From an uncultured Alphaproteobacteria bacterium (GTDB lineage: Bacteria; Pseudomonadota; Alphaproteobacteria; HIMB59), in NCBI GenBank assembly GCA_902555695.1, contig CACDTV010000004.1, positions 1 through 64,000 of the forward strand: 64,000 nucleotides of DNA, in the 5' to 3' direction. The notes below the pieces were generated by a model. That model was not told the origin of the DNA and searched no databases. It saw nothing but the letters and a program-made list of their open reading frames with translations. The position numbers were made by a program, and so were the translations under genes. This document shows positions 46,854 through 57,400 of the stretch, piece by piece (position 1 is the first letter of the stretch; each line of letters opens with the position of its first letter).

Positions 46854-47234
46854 TTATGATGAATAGAACAAATCTGCGTTGATTATACTACCATTTTGAA
46901 TATCAATATTTTGATAGCGAATATTTCCCTTAATTTTTGCTGTTGACTTAATATAGATATCTTTAGCTTGAATATCTCCGTCAACCTCTCCCTCAACCGT
47001 GACAGTATCAGCAGTAACGGTTCCTTTAACATAAGAACCTGGTTTTAAATTAATTGTTTGTGATTTTATAGTGCCAATTAAGTTTCCTGAAAAATCTATA
47101 TAGTCTGTGGACTCAAGAGAGCCATTTATTTTAATATCTTTTGCTAGAGTTGATTGATTGATAGTGCTATCAGTGTCAAACATAAATTCAGTTTTTACTT
47201 CAGGTTTTTTTTCACTAGATCCGAACAACGCCAT
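46854..47234 (-). CDS. bactofilin
   Basis: This 126-aa protein is mostly a right-handed beta-helix of short repeating strands (NLIGTIKSQTINLKPGSYVK; KGTVTADTVTVEGEVDGDIQ). Bactofilins polymerise into cytoskeletal filaments involved in shape, stalks or polar organisation. It overlaps the next bactofilin by 1 bp. Confidence 0.9.
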   Translation of the reverse strand: MALFGSSEKKPEVKTEFMFDTDSTINQSTLAKDIKINGSLESTDYIDFSGNLIGTIKSQTINLKPGSYVKGTVTADTVTVEGEVDGDIQAKDIYIKSTAKIKGNIRYQNIDIQNGSIINADLFYSS

Positions 47235-47707
47235 TATTGATCAACCTCTTGGTTTTCAGTCATCTCTTCTTCTTTAACTTCATCATTAGAAACTGGTGAA
47301 TAAGATTGGACAGTGCCTCTATGTCTTAGTGTGCCCTGAATTTTTGCACCATAACTTACTTGTAATGATGCATATTCAATCACTCCTTTAATGTTAGCAG
47401 AGTTATTAACGATCAAATAATCCTCTGAATTTATCTCACCATCAACGCTCCCAGAGATAGTTATTTCTTGACCTGACATATCTCCACTAAAAGCACCTCT
47501 ACTGTCAATATTAATATTTGAAGATTTTAGAGTTCCTGTAAGAGTTCCAGAAATATCTGAAGTTTCTGCTCCCTCTATTCGTCCGTCAACTCTGACACCA
47601 GAGCCTATGTTTACAGCTTTAACATCATTATCTAATGGATTAGATTGTATTTCATCACCTGATGACTCAGTGTTATTTTCGTCCATCTCAGTATTATTCT
47701 CATCCAT
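47234..47707 (-). CDS. bactofilin (second paralogue)
   Basis: This 157-aa protein has a flexible acidic N-terminus (residues 1-28) with a duplicated MDENNTE heptad, then the beta-helix (SDISGTLTGTLKSSNINI; GEINSEDYLIVNNSANIKG) and an acidic tail. Likely co-assembles with the adjacent bactofilin. Confidence 0.9.
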   Translation of the reverse strand: MDENNTEMDENNTESSGDEIQSNPLDNDVKAVNIGSGVRVDGRIEGAETSDISGTLTGTLKSSNINIDSRGAFSGDMSGQEITISGSVDGEINSEDYLIVNNSANIKGVIEYASLQVSYGAKIQGTLRHRGTVQSYSPVSNDEVKEEEMTENQEVDQ

Positions 47708-47895
47708 GAAGTTATCCTAACACAATCTAAATATTCATAAAATCTAAATTATTTTCTAAAAACATTGAATTGATTAGGTTTTTAGAATTAATAAATTAGA
47801 TTATTATGAATCTTATATAATTTAACAAATTAACTTTTAGATTTGGTCTTTTTAGCAATATCTTTGAAATCGAAAAAATGAAATATTACTGAAAG

Positions 47896-48660
47896 ATGAA
47901 AATACTTGAGTTACATCAGTTAGAGAAAAAATTTGGTGAGAATAAAGTTTTAAAAGGAGTTAATCTTATTGCCAATAGAGGTGACGTTGTAAGTATTATT
48001 GGAAGTTCTGGTTCAGGAAAGAGCACTATGCTACGCTGTGTAAATTTCCTTGAAACACCTGATAGTGGTACCGTAAATGTTTGTGGTGAAATTATCAGCT
48101 GTAGCGATGAGAATTTACAAAAACCTAGTAAGAATTTGCAATTAAAAATTACTTCAATTAGGAAAAAATTGGGTATGGTTTTTCAAAGTTTCAATTTGTG
48201 GTCCCACATGAATATTTTAGATAACATAACAGAGGCTCCTGTAAATGTTTTAGGAATAGATAAAGGAGTTGCTGAAGAACAGGCAATGGAATTATTGAAG
48301 AAAGTAGGGATTGAAGATAAGGCAAAAGAATATCCTTCTCATCTATCGGGAGGTCAGCAACAAAGAGCAGCAATAGCAAGAGCACTTGCAATTTCTCCAG
48401 AAATATTATTATTTGATGAACCGACATCATCTCTTGATCCAGAGTTAGTAGACGAAGTCTTGTCTGTTATTCGTAATTTAGCAGAACAGGGAAAAACAAT
48501 GCTAGTTGTAACTCATGAGATGGAGTTTGCTCGAAAAGTTTCAAATAATGTTATTTTTCTTCACGATGGTCTTGTAGAAGAGGAAGGACATCCTGACACA
48601 GTTTTCACAAATCCCCAGTCAGAACGTTGTAGGAATTTCTTATTTAATAGACGCGAATAA
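47896..48660 (+). CDS. polar amino-acid ABC transporter ATP-binding protein (HisP/GlnQ-like)
   Basis: This 254-aa ATPase has Walker A IIGSSGSGKSTMLRCVNFLE near residue 34, signature LSGGQQQRAAIARALA near residue 153 and Walker B LLFDEPTSSLDPEL. It is probably the motor of the permeases at 43.1-44.8 kb, although it is encoded on the other strand beyond the bactofilins. Confidence 0.92.
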   Translation: MKILELHQLEKKFGENKVLKGVNLIANRGDVVSIIGSSGSGKSTMLRCVNFLETPDSGTVNVCGEIISCSDENLQKPSKNLQLKITSIRKKLGMVFQSFNLWSHMNILDNITEAPVNVLGIDKGVAEEQAMELLKKVGIEDKAKEYPSHLSGGQQQRAAIARALAISPEILLFDEPTSSLDPELVDEVLSVIRNLAEQGKTMLVVTHEMEFARKVSNNVIFLHDGLVEEEGHPDTVFTNPQSERCRNFLFNRRE

Positions 48661-48682
48661 TAATTTTTTATAATTTATCACA

Positions 48683-48967
48683 GTGAATTCATTACTACTG
48701 TTCTTGGTAAGACTATTAGACTTTTACACACTTATTGTGTTTTTTTATGTAGTCGTGTCTTGGTTGTTTCACTTTAACATATTAAATAGTCAAAATATTT
48801 TTTTGTGGCGAGTTTTTGAAAGTTTTAAAAAACTTACTGACCCTCCCTTAAATTACATAAGAAGATATTTACCAAACTTAGGTGGCTTAGATATTTCACC
48901 AGTACTTTTAATACTAATAATATACTTGTTTAAAGATTTACTGATTGAGTATTGGCCTAGAGGATAA
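48683..48967 (+). CDS. YggT-family membrane protein
   Basis: This 94-aa protein starts at GTG. It has two hydrophobic helices and the YggT signature LTDPPLNYIRRYLPNLGGLD near residue 51. Function unclear; linked to osmotic or envelope maintenance in other bacteria. Confidence 0.88.
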   Translation: MNSLLLFLVRLLDFYTLIVFFYVVVSWLFHFNILNSQNIFLWRVFESFKKLTDPPLNYIRRYLPNLGGLDISPVLLILIIYLFKDLLIEYWPRG

Positions 48968-48986
48968 TAATAAGGAGATTAAAAAA

Positions 48987-49895
48987 ATGGCAGATATAAT
49001 TGATGGAAAAGCTTTTGCAGCAAAAATCAGAGCTGAGGTAAAAGAGGACTCAGACAAATTAATTAGTCAAAAACGAGTAGATCCCTGTTTAGCAGTGGTG
49101 CTAGTGGGTGAAAATCCAGCAAGTAAAGTATATGTGGGACAAAAAACAAAAATGGCTGCGGAATGTAATATAAAAACAAAAGATTACAAATTAGATGCAA
49201 GTACAGATCAAGAGACATTATTAAAATTGATTGATGACCTAAACAATGATGAGTCTGTTCATGGTATTTTAGTGCAGTTACCTTTGCCCAAACAGATTGA
49301 TGAAAGAAAAGTGATAGATGCCATCGTGGTGGAGAAAGATGTTGATGGTTTTCATGCAATTAATGCCGGCAGACTTTCAATAGGCGGGGATATGTTAAAA
49401 AGAGCTTTTATCCCTTGCACGCCATTAGGATCTTTACTCCTATTAAAAGACCAGATTGAGGATTTAAAAGGCAAAAGTGCAGTAGTGATTGGTAGATCAA
49501 ATATTGTTGGTAAGCCAATGTCTCAACTTTTAATTGAAGAGTCATGTACTGTTACAGTGGTACACTCCAAAACCAAAGAAATTGAAAAAGTTTGCTCACA
49601 AGCAGATATTATTGTTGCAGCTATAGGAAGGGCTGAAATGATTGACTCAAAATGGTTAAAGGATGGTGCTATTGTTATTGATGTTGGTATAAACAGAATA
49701 GCTATTACAAAAGAGGACGGAAGTGAAGGAAGTAAGATAGTGGGTGACGTAGACTTTGAAAGCGCCTCTTCGAAAGCCTCAAAGATTACTCCTGTACCGG
49801 GTGGTGTTGGACCAATGACTATAGCATGTCTACTAAGAAATACTGTAACATCAGCTTATCGTCATGCTGGTCTTGAGGACCCAAGATCAAATTAA
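48987..49895 (+). CDS. folD: methylenetetrahydrofolate dehydrogenase/cyclohydrolase
   Basis: I start at 48987 (MADIIDGKAFAAKIR), because AAGGAG lies 9 nt upstream; an earlier in-frame codon overlaps yggT. The 302-aa enzyme has VGENPASKVYVGQKTKMA with the catalytic Lys, VQLPLPKQID and VIGRSNIVGKPMSQLL. It interconverts one-carbon folates with NADP. Confidence 0.95.
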   Translation: MADIIDGKAFAAKIRAEVKEDSDKLISQKRVDPCLAVVLVGENPASKVYVGQKTKMAAECNIKTKDYKLDASTDQETLLKLIDDLNNDESVHGILVQLPLPKQIDERKVIDAIVVEKDVDGFHAINAGRLSIGGDMLKRAFIPCTPLGSLLLLKDQIEDLKGKSAVVIGRSNIVGKPMSQLLIEESCTVTVVHSKTKEIEKVCSQADIIVAAIGRAEMIDSKWLKDGAIVIDVGINRIAITKEDGSEGSKIVGDVDFESASSKASKITPVPGGVGPMTIACLLRNTVTSAYRHAGLEDPRSN

Positions 49896-49911
49896 AATTA
49901 AGTTTTAATTT
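49889..49911. terminator. weak AT-only hairpin between convergent genes
   Basis: A 9-bp stem (49889-49897 with 49903-49911) spans the folD stop and the stop of the convergent ABM-like gene. It contains no G-C pair, so termination is doubtful. Confidence 0.25.
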
Positions 49912-50242
49912 TTCCTGAAATACTTGATCCAGGTGTTACGACGTTTCCTTGCTCATCAACTATTACTGGACCGGAGACTGGATCAGTTACTCCCAATTCT
50001 GAACTGAGTTCCTCTAAAATATCTCTTATAGTGTCGAGATATGCGATCATTTGTTGGCGAGCATTGGCAAGACTATTTTCGTCAACCCACTCAACAACGC
50101 TACAATAGGATCGCTCACCTGTTTTTATAACTTTGCGGGTAATAACTCCATCGGGATTTGAAAACTTCTTCATTGAGTCAATAAATGATTGTTCATTACC
50201 AGGTTTAACTTTGAAACGCACGACACTCAAAAATTTAGCCAT
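49898..50242 (-). CDS. ABM-like dimeric alpha/beta-barrel protein
   Basis: This 114-aa protein begins FLSVVRFKVKPGNEQSFIDS and has the antibiotic-biosynthesis-monooxygenase-type ferredoxin fold pattern, followed by a C-terminal tail (SELGVTDPVSGPVIVDEQGN) of no recognised family. Function unknown. Confidence 0.6.
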   Translation of the reverse strand: MAKFLSVVRFKVKPGNEQSFIDSMKKFSNPDGVITRKVIKTGERSYCSVVEWVDENSLANARQQMIAYLDTIRDILEELSSELGVTDPVSGPVIVDEQGNVVTPGSSISGKIKT

Positions 50243-50290
50243 ACTTTATCCTATTAAAATTATCAAATGAAAACATCATAATTCTTAGAC

Positions 50291-52393
50291 TTAAAAACTT
50301 ATTTCTCTTATAAGAGTCGCAGATATAAGATTTAATATTTTATCAAAAAAGGACTGTGGCTGAATACCTACATTTGCAAGACCTAAAACTTTCTTATCGG
50401 AAAAGATTATATTTTCCGACAATTTAAGGGTTACTTTATAATAGGATTTCTCAGATTGTATTCCTCCACCAGGTTTTTCTCTTGCAGCTATAGGGCCGTT
50501 AAAAATAGAGGTAACCGAAGGATAAAGACTAAAATCGTCTACTGGTGATTTGCTTATGGACACTACTTCTAAATCAACCCTTGGCATTTCAATTGAATTA
50601 GGAACAAAAAAACTATCTTTAAACTCTTTAACCTTTGAAATGTCATTTTCAGACAAAAAAGCTATGACTTGAAATGACTCTTTATTTACAATTGACATAA
50701 TTGGATCATCTTTATTTAGCCATTGATTTTTTTTTAATTCAATTAAACTTACAATCTCTCCTTTAAATGGTGCAGTAATATTTAACGATGATTTAATTTT
50801 TTCTAAATTATTAATATTAGTTATGATTTTTTTTTCTTCACTTTTCATTATCATTAAATCTGATTTATTTTGATCGCCCTCTAAAGCATTGTTTATTTGA
50901 ATTGAGATTAATTTTTTTTCTTCAAGAAGTTTTTGTATATCTGAATTAAGTGATGGCGAATTTAGTTTTATTAAGTCTGCTCCTAGTTGTACAGATTGAT
51001 TTTCTTTAATGTATATATCTGAAACTTGTGAATTTATTGTTGGGTAAATTGTAATGTATTCTTCTGATTGATAAATTGCAGGAATGGACTGTGTATTTTT
51101 CCAAGGGTAGAATAAAATAAATGATAAGGCTCCTAAAATTAAAATTGTTCTAATTATACGAATATTTAAAAAAAAACTAGAGCGAAGTTTCCACCATTCT
51201 CTTAACTCTTTTAAAATAGGCAATGCTATAAACCAAATAATTTCTACTACAAAAAGAAATATTCCTAAAATTTTGAATGCAAAAAAATAAACTAATAAAG
51301 CTATACCTATAAATAAGAAGAACCTGTATATCCAAGTCGACCAGGCATAAATAGTAATTAAATTTTGGCGTTGTTGGCTCATATACTCAGGAGGATTAAG
51401 GCTCAATCCAAACAACCAATTTCGCAATTTCCACTTTGCAATAGCAAATGCTCGGGGCTGAAGGTTGTCTATTTTTATAAAATCTGCAAATACGTAATAT
51501 CCGTCAAACCTCATAAATGGGCTAATGTTAATAAGTAGTGATGAAATCCATCCTGTTGTTGCAACGAAAAAAGCTGCACTTTTCAAAATTCCTGGATCAG
51601 ATACTCCCCATACAAAAGTAGCGAGCAAGGCTAAATGTAGCTCTGTCGAGATTCCAGCAAAATTTATTGTCAGTCTTTTCTTATGATCTCTAAGTCTCCA
51701 AGCATTAGTATTATCAGTGTATAAAAAAGGAAAAAAGACTAAAAACGCAATTCCCATTGAATTGACATTACATCCAAAATTCTTAGCTGTGTAAGCATGG
51801 CCTAATTCATGAATTGCTTTTACACCTACTAATGCGATTGCATAAAAAATTAATCCATTAAAATTGAAGAAATACAAAAAAGTAGATAAAAATTCATCCC
51901 AGCCTTGAATAACAAAATAAATTCCAATAATACCAAAAAAATAAATTATTGATCTAAAAAGTTTTTTTCCAAAAAGCTTAGCTATATTTATTGTTCTGTC
52001 TAAAAAAGGATCTGGCTTAATCAAAGGTATTTTAAAAAAAAGATAATTATGAATTAAATTTAAAAACCAATGCTTTTTTTTAGCCTGATGTTGAGCTAGT
52101 AATAGTTTAACATCTTCTGAACTTGAGTGAGTTATTAAACTATTAACCTTTAAAAAATTTATAAAATCATCTAACTCCTCTTCCTCGATAGTAATACCCT
52201 TAGCTTCTACTTTTTCAATAAACTGTTTTGAGTCTACTCCTGCAGTCCAATGTCTCAGTATTCGAAAAGCATTTAAACCTAATGTAAAATATTTGTTTCT
52301 TAAATTATCATAAATCAGCCATGATGGAGAACCGTCCTCCATAGGAGTTCCTGGTAAAAGTTGAAGGTCTTGTCTTATTGATGGAGTAATCAT
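50291..52393 (-). CDS. PqqD-like/M50 site-2 protease/HlyD fusion protein
   Basis: This 700-aa protein has three parts. Residues 1-95 resemble a PqqD-like peptide-binding domain (NLRNKYFTLGLNAFRILRHW). Residues 140-420 are an M50 intramembrane zinc protease with HELGH at 195-199 and NISPFMRFDG at 289-298 supplying the third ligand Asp297. From about 440 a HlyD-type periplasmic adaptor follows (biotinyl-lipoyl edges IYIKENQSVQLGADLIKLNS and FKGEIVSLIELKKNQWL) with a coiled coil between. It begins 1 nt after the upstream HlyD gene ends. It likely acts on or exports the giant adhesin; this is inferred from the operon. Confidence 0.85.
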   Translation of the reverse strand: MITPSIRQDLQLLPGTPMEDGSPSWLIYDNLRNKYFTLGLNAFRILRHWTAGVDSKQFIEKVEAKGITIEEEELDDFINFLKVNSLITHSSSEDVKLLLAQHQAKKKHWFLNLIHNYLFFKIPLIKPDPFLDRTINIAKLFGKKLFRSIIYFFGIIGIYFVIQGWDEFLSTFLYFFNFNGLIFYAIALVGVKAIHELGHAYTAKNFGCNVNSMGIAFLVFFPFLYTDNTNAWRLRDHKKRLTINFAGISTELHLALLATFVWGVSDPGILKSAAFFVATTGWISSLLINISPFMRFDGYYVFADFIKIDNLQPRAFAIAKWKLRNWLFGLSLNPPEYMSQQRQNLITIYAWSTWIYRFFLFIGIALLVYFFAFKILGIFLFVVEIIWFIALPILKELREWWKLRSSFFLNIRIIRTILILGALSFILFYPWKNTQSIPAIYQSEEYITIYPTINSQVSDIYIKENQSVQLGADLIKLNSPSLNSDIQKLLEEKKLISIQINNALEGDQNKSDLMIMKSEEKKIITNINNLEKIKSSLNITAPFKGEIVSLIELKKNQWLNKDDPIMSIVNKESFQVIAFLSENDISKVKEFKDSFFVPNSIEMPRVDLEVVSISKSPVDDFSLYPSVTSIFNGPIAAREKPGGGIQSEKSYYKVTLKLSENIIFSDKKVLGLANVGIQPQSFFDKILNLISATLIREISF

Positions 52394-53728
52394 TTAGATA
52401 CCAAGTGTTTGTCGAACAAAAATAATTGGTTTTCTAAATAAGTAAAAAAATAGTTTCACTTCTTCACCGAAAATTTTTGCAGTTCCTCTGAGTCCAATTC
52501 TTGGAGAGTTTTTGGACGTAAGAATTTCCGCTGTTACCCGGTAAGCTAGAGTGTTCTCACTGGTAAGTTCAGGCTCATAAGAAAATTTTGAAACCCTAGC
52601 AGGAATAACATTCAGTGGATCAGAGTCTAAAAAAACGTTTATTTCTGCATCTTTTTTTACTGTTATGGCATCTTTTACAGGCATCATTATCTCGACAACA
52701 ACATTCGATGGGTCAGCAATAACCATTATTGTCTCTCCTACCTTAAAAGGCTTGCCTATAAGAAGTGATTTATCCTTGATAACTGCAATTCCATCAGCTG
52801 GAGAATTGACCGTAGATTCATCTAATAGATATTTCTGATAACTTAAGGTTTGTTCTACAAGTTTAATTTTACTCTGAAGTTGACTGACCATCGCTTTGTC
52901 CTCTTTACTTTGAAAAGATGATTGTTTAGCCTGAAGTAATTCGGTTTCAATTACTTTTAATTCTTGGAAAGCTAAATCGTAATCATTTTGTAAATCTGTT
53001 TTTTCAAAAGATATTAATGTAGTTCCAATATTAACATCATCATTATTTTGAATAAAAACTTCTTGTATGACGCCTTCAATTGGAGCATTTATAACATAGG
53101 GGTCTTTTGGAACAATTTCTGATTTGCCAACTGTCGATAGAGAAATTGGAATGAACATACTAGCAATAAGTCCCGCTATAATTAAAAATTGAAACCATGT
53201 ATTTTTAAAAACTTTAATGGAGCTTTCAAAAAAATTATTTTCTTTGAGTGATCCCATCGCGTGTCCAATAGATGAACTCAAGTGTCTGATGTACTCGATA
53301 TCTTGCTCTTCCCAATTTTCATCTCTTGCAAGAAGCAGTGCTGCTTGAGGGCCTTTTTGATGTGAAAAACAAGGAACCCATAAAAGTTTATCAGGAATTG
53401 GATTTTCACCTTTGGCAGGGATTAATGAGTCTTTTTCGATTGTAAATGGATGTGTATCAGGAGATCCCTCTTTTAATTTTTCTCTTATTATTTTCTGAGC
53501 TAATATAGTTGTCGAAGAAGTTTGTTCTACAACTGCTATGTCAGAAATAGCATCAATCTTAAATTTATTTGGGTTTGCCCATTCTCCAAAAAAAGCAAAG
53601 ACAAAAGGGGTTATGTTTCTTAACTCATTTGTAACTGTATATCTGATTTCTACAAAAGACTTTGCTTCACGTAATTTTTTTTCAAACGTGAAAATCCTTG
53701 CTAAACGATTTAATTGGTCTTGGCTCAA
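52394..53728 (-). CDS. GAF-like domain fused to HlyD membrane-fusion protein
   Basis: This 444-aa protein has residues 1-160 that look like a GAF-type sensor domain (LWVPCFSHQKGPQAALLLAR, then an HLSSSIGHAMGSL helix). A single membrane span at about 175-197 follows, then a HlyD periplasmic region with half-lipoyl motifs (INAPIEGVIQEVFIQNNDDV; VNSPADGIAVIKDKSLLIG) and a coiled coil (LKVIETELLQAKQSS). A cytosolic sensor on a membrane-fusion protein is unusual. It overlaps the upstream adaptor gene by 4 bp. Confidence 0.8.
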   Translation of the reverse strand: MSQDQLNRLARIFTFEKKLREAKSFVEIRYTVTNELRNITPFVFAFFGEWANPNKFKIDAISDIAVVEQTSSTTILAQKIIREKLKEGSPDTHPFTIEKDSLIPAKGENPIPDKLLWVPCFSHQKGPQAALLLARDENWEEQDIEYIRHLSSSIGHAMGSLKENNFFESSIKVFKNTWFQFLIIAGLIASMFIPISLSTVGKSEIVPKDPYVINAPIEGVIQEVFIQNNDDVNIGTTLISFEKTDLQNDYDLAFQELKVIETELLQAKQSSFQSKEDKAMVSQLQSKIKLVEQTLSYQKYLLDESTVNSPADGIAVIKDKSLLIGKPFKVGETIMVIADPSNVVVEIMMPVKDAITVKKDAEINVFLDSDPLNVIPARVSKFSYEPELTSENTLAYRVTAEILTSKNSPRIGLRGTAKIFGEEVKLFFYLFRKPIIFVRQTLGI

Positions 53729-54471
53729 AATACAACTCGCCCACTCATTCCAGGCAGAAGGGCAGAGCTAGCGTTTGTAATAGTACCTTTTAGTTGAATT
53801 GTTTGGCTTACAGCGTCAACATTTGCACCAATTCCACTTATAGAGGCATTGAATTCTTCTTGTATTTCATCAATATAAACAGTGATTGGATGGCCTATTG
53901 TTAGCCAAGAAACCCATTCACTAGATACTACCATTTCTAATTCAAGAACATCAGTTTTTATAATCTTCATTAATTCAACTTGAGGCTGTATCGACTCAAA
54001 TGCGTTTACCACTACTTCCTCAACTGCACCATCAAAAGGCGCTCTAATTTCACATCTCTCTACATTTAGTTCAGCAATACGTAATTCTGATTTTGCCTTC
54101 TCATACTCTGATATAGAGAGTTCAAGTTCATATTTTCCGATAGATCTCATCTGTAACATCTGTTCATCACTTTTTAGTTTGATCAATGCGCTATTTTCAT
54201 TGGCTCTAACTACATCTTTTTGTGCTTCATACAAACTACAATCGAATTGAATGAGTAAATCTCCTTTTTTAAATCTTTCCATTTCTTTTACAGAAATACT
54301 AGTAATACGAGCGGCCAATTCACTGGAAAGAACAGCTTCTTGAGATGCAACCACTAAAGCTCTTGACTCCCTAACTTCGGCTTTAGAGGAAACAGTAAAT
54401 AGGAGAGATAAAATTATTATTTTAACCAGAAACTTTAACAAGTTTATCTCCATAATTTTCATGACCTTCAT
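53725..54471 (-). CDS. RND-type periplasmic adaptor (HlyD/MFP family)
   Basis: This 248-aa protein has a Sec signal (from MEINLLKFLVKIIILSLLF; in-frame starts at 54462 and 54453 are possible) and a periplasmic adaptor fold: SSELAARITSISVKEMERF, coiled coil and RAPFDGAVEEVVVNAFESIQ, then LLPGMSGRVVF. There is no RND pump gene beside it. Its start overlaps the end of the giant gene by up to 50 bp. Confidence 0.82.
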   Translation of the reverse strand: MKVMKIMEINLLKFLVKIIILSLLFTVSSKAEVRESRALVVASQEAVLSSELAARITSISVKEMERFKKGDLLIQFDCSLYEAQKDVVRANENSALIKLKSDEQMLQMRSIGKYELELSISEYEKAKSELRIAELNVERCEIRAPFDGAVEEVVVNAFESIQPQVELMKIIKTDVLELEMVVSSEWVSWLTIGHPITVYIDEIQEEFNASISGIGANVDAVSQTIQLKGTITNASSALLPGMSGRVVF

Positions 54472-57400
54472 ACTGTAAATCTAATTGCTCTTGAAGAGTT
54501 GCAAATTTAATAAGTTTTTCATTTGATTCAACATTTTGTAAATTTAAAACAATAGAATCTTGAGAAGTGACCTCATCAATTTCTCCTGGAATAGTTGGTA
54601 TATCATTAAGACTTGACTGATCGTCTGTGTTAGGTGTTTGATTTTCATTATTGTCTGAGTCATTTGGGTTAAGAGTATTATTTATAATTGACCCATCTTC
54701 TAAATCATTTTGTGTGTCAAGTAACATTTGTCCTTTTTCATCAACAGTAACTTCGGTTTTTAAAGCTGCACTTCGGTCTATGAAAGGTTCGAGGTCGCGT
54801 TTTAAGGCTTTGTCCTGACTAACAGAGTTTCTATCTAGAGTAACATTGATTTCTCTTGTGCTATTATCATTATCGATTGCTATCACCTTGACATCGATTG
54901 AGTAAATATTTTGAGGAAACTGAACGATCGTCTGACCTGTTGATGGGTCAACACGTATCCAGCTTGGAAGAGAGGAGCCATCCTCTAAAGTTCCTGTGTA
55001 TTGTTTCACATTAAGCCTATAATCATCTCCAATAGCAAATCCCAATAAAGTATTTTCATTTATTCCAGGCCTTCCACTTTGATCAATATTTAAATCTTCA
55101 ACAGCAACATCGATTACCTTCATACCGCCATTGAATGTGTATTCCTTGATTAGGGAGCCTAAATTTCCTCTCACCGCAAGATCAGCTATTTGGTCATTAA
55201 CTTTAGGTGTTTCAAACGTTACTGTTTTATCAGCAATCGCCGCTTCTAATGTTTTTTGCTTAACAATCAGTGGTGGAGTTGGTGCTTCACCAGGCTTACC
55301 GGGCTTTCCAATGATTATTGTAAATGTTTGTTGTGTAGATAAGTTACCTCCGTCAGTAGCAGTTACTGTAAAAGTATAAGTACCTTCAGGTAGTCGGCCT
55401 CTTATTCTTCCTGCATCGTTAACTGTAAGTCCTGATGGTAAACCGCCGTAACTATATGTTAGTTGCCCGTAAGTGCTGGTGCTTGGATCTGGGTCATCGA
55501 AGAAAAGTTTTGATTGAATGACAATTTTATTATTTTCAGCACCTCTAAACGTAGGAGCTGTTGAAGAAGTAGGGGCATCATTGATACCAGTAACTGTCAC
55601 AGCTAATTGTGCTGTATCAATACTTGTTCCATTTGAGATAGTATAAGTAAAATAATCTATAGCGGTAGTATCAGGAGTGAGAATGTCTGCTCCATCCTGG
55701 TCTGCAACATATGAATAAGTACCGTCTGAGTTGAGTGTTAGTGTTCCATAAGTGCCTTTTAAAGAAGATCCCACGGTACCACTGGTACCAGTGCCAGCCT
55801 CCGTTCCAGTTCTTACAGAAGAAACTACAGCATCTGCGGTCTCGTCTGCATCAGTACCAGCATTTGTATCATTTGATAATAAACCTGAGGCTTTATTTCC
55901 AACACTCAGAGTATTGCCATCTATAACACTACCCTCATCATTGTTTCCTACAACTTCATTATCTTGACCAGTAACTGTAATTGTAACTGTTGCAGTATCA
56001 GATGCTGTTCCATCGGATAAAGTATAAGTAAAGACATCTGTCTCAGTAGAACCATCGGCTATATTATCAGCTGCATCTTGATCAGCTGTGTAAGTGTAAG
56101 ATCCATCTGCACCAACAGTTAATGTTCCATAGGTACCAACTATTTGGGTACCATTACTTTGATAAGTTGAGCTTGAGGCAACAGTACCTGAATTGCCATT
56201 AGAGTGAGATATATTAGTTACTGTCAGTGAAGATGAATCATCAGCGTCTGTATCATCATTTAATAAATTATCCTGAGCTGCAGTTTTTGTAATAGTTTTG
56301 TCCTCAAGCACAGAGTCCGTATCATTTACACCGACTGGATCATCGTTAATACCAGTTACTGTAATTGTCAATGTTGCTGTATCAGTTGCTGTTCCATCAG
56401 AAACTGTATAGGTGAAGACGTCAGTTTCTGTATCACCTGCATCTAAGGCATCAGTTGCTGTTTGATCTGCTGTATATTTATATGCTCCATTAGATCCAAT
56501 CACCAACGTACCATAAGTGCCAGTCACAGATGTACCGTTAAGATGTGTGGTACTAGATGAAACATTTGACTCTGATCCAGAGCCAGGTTGAATTTTTGTA
56601 ACAGTTAAATCAGCGGAGTCGTCAGCGTCTGTATCATCATTTAAAACATCATCTTGAATAGCTAACTTAGTGACGCTCGAGTCCTCATCAACACTATCGG
56701 TGTCATCAACAGCTACAGGGGTGTCATTGACACCCGTCACAGTGATTGTCAATGTTGCTGTATCACTTGCTGTTCCATCAGAAACTGTATAGGTAAAGAC
56801 GTCGTTTGCCGTATCACCTGCATCTAAATCATCAGCAGCACTTTGGTCAGCTGTATAAGTATAAGATCCATTTGAATTAAGAGTCAGCGTTCCGTAAGTA
56901 CCTGTTAAAGCAGATCCAACAGTGCCGCTATTTCCTGTACCGTCTTCAGCTCCAGTTCTAATAGCAGAAACTGTAAGAGATGCTGAGTCATCTGCATCTG
57001 TATCATCATTTAAAACATCATCTTGCGATGCAGTTTTAGAGACAGTTGCATCCTCATTAACACTATCGGTATCATTAACAGCTACTGGAGCATCATTCAC
57101 ACCAGTAACAGTGATTGTAAGCGTTGCTGTTGCAGTTGCAGAATTTTCATCGGTTAGAGTATAAGTAAAAACATCAGTTGCAGGATCATTAGCATCCAAA
57201 TCATCAGCTGCGGTTTGATCAGCTGTATAAGTATAAGATCCATCGGCTCCGATTGTTAAGGTACCATATGTGCCAACTATTTGTGTACCACTGCTGCTAT
57301 AAGTCGAACCCGAAGAAACAGTTCCAGAATTACCATTTGTATGCGATATATTAGTAACTGTTAGCGAAGCATCTGTATCAGCATCTGTATCGTCATTCAA

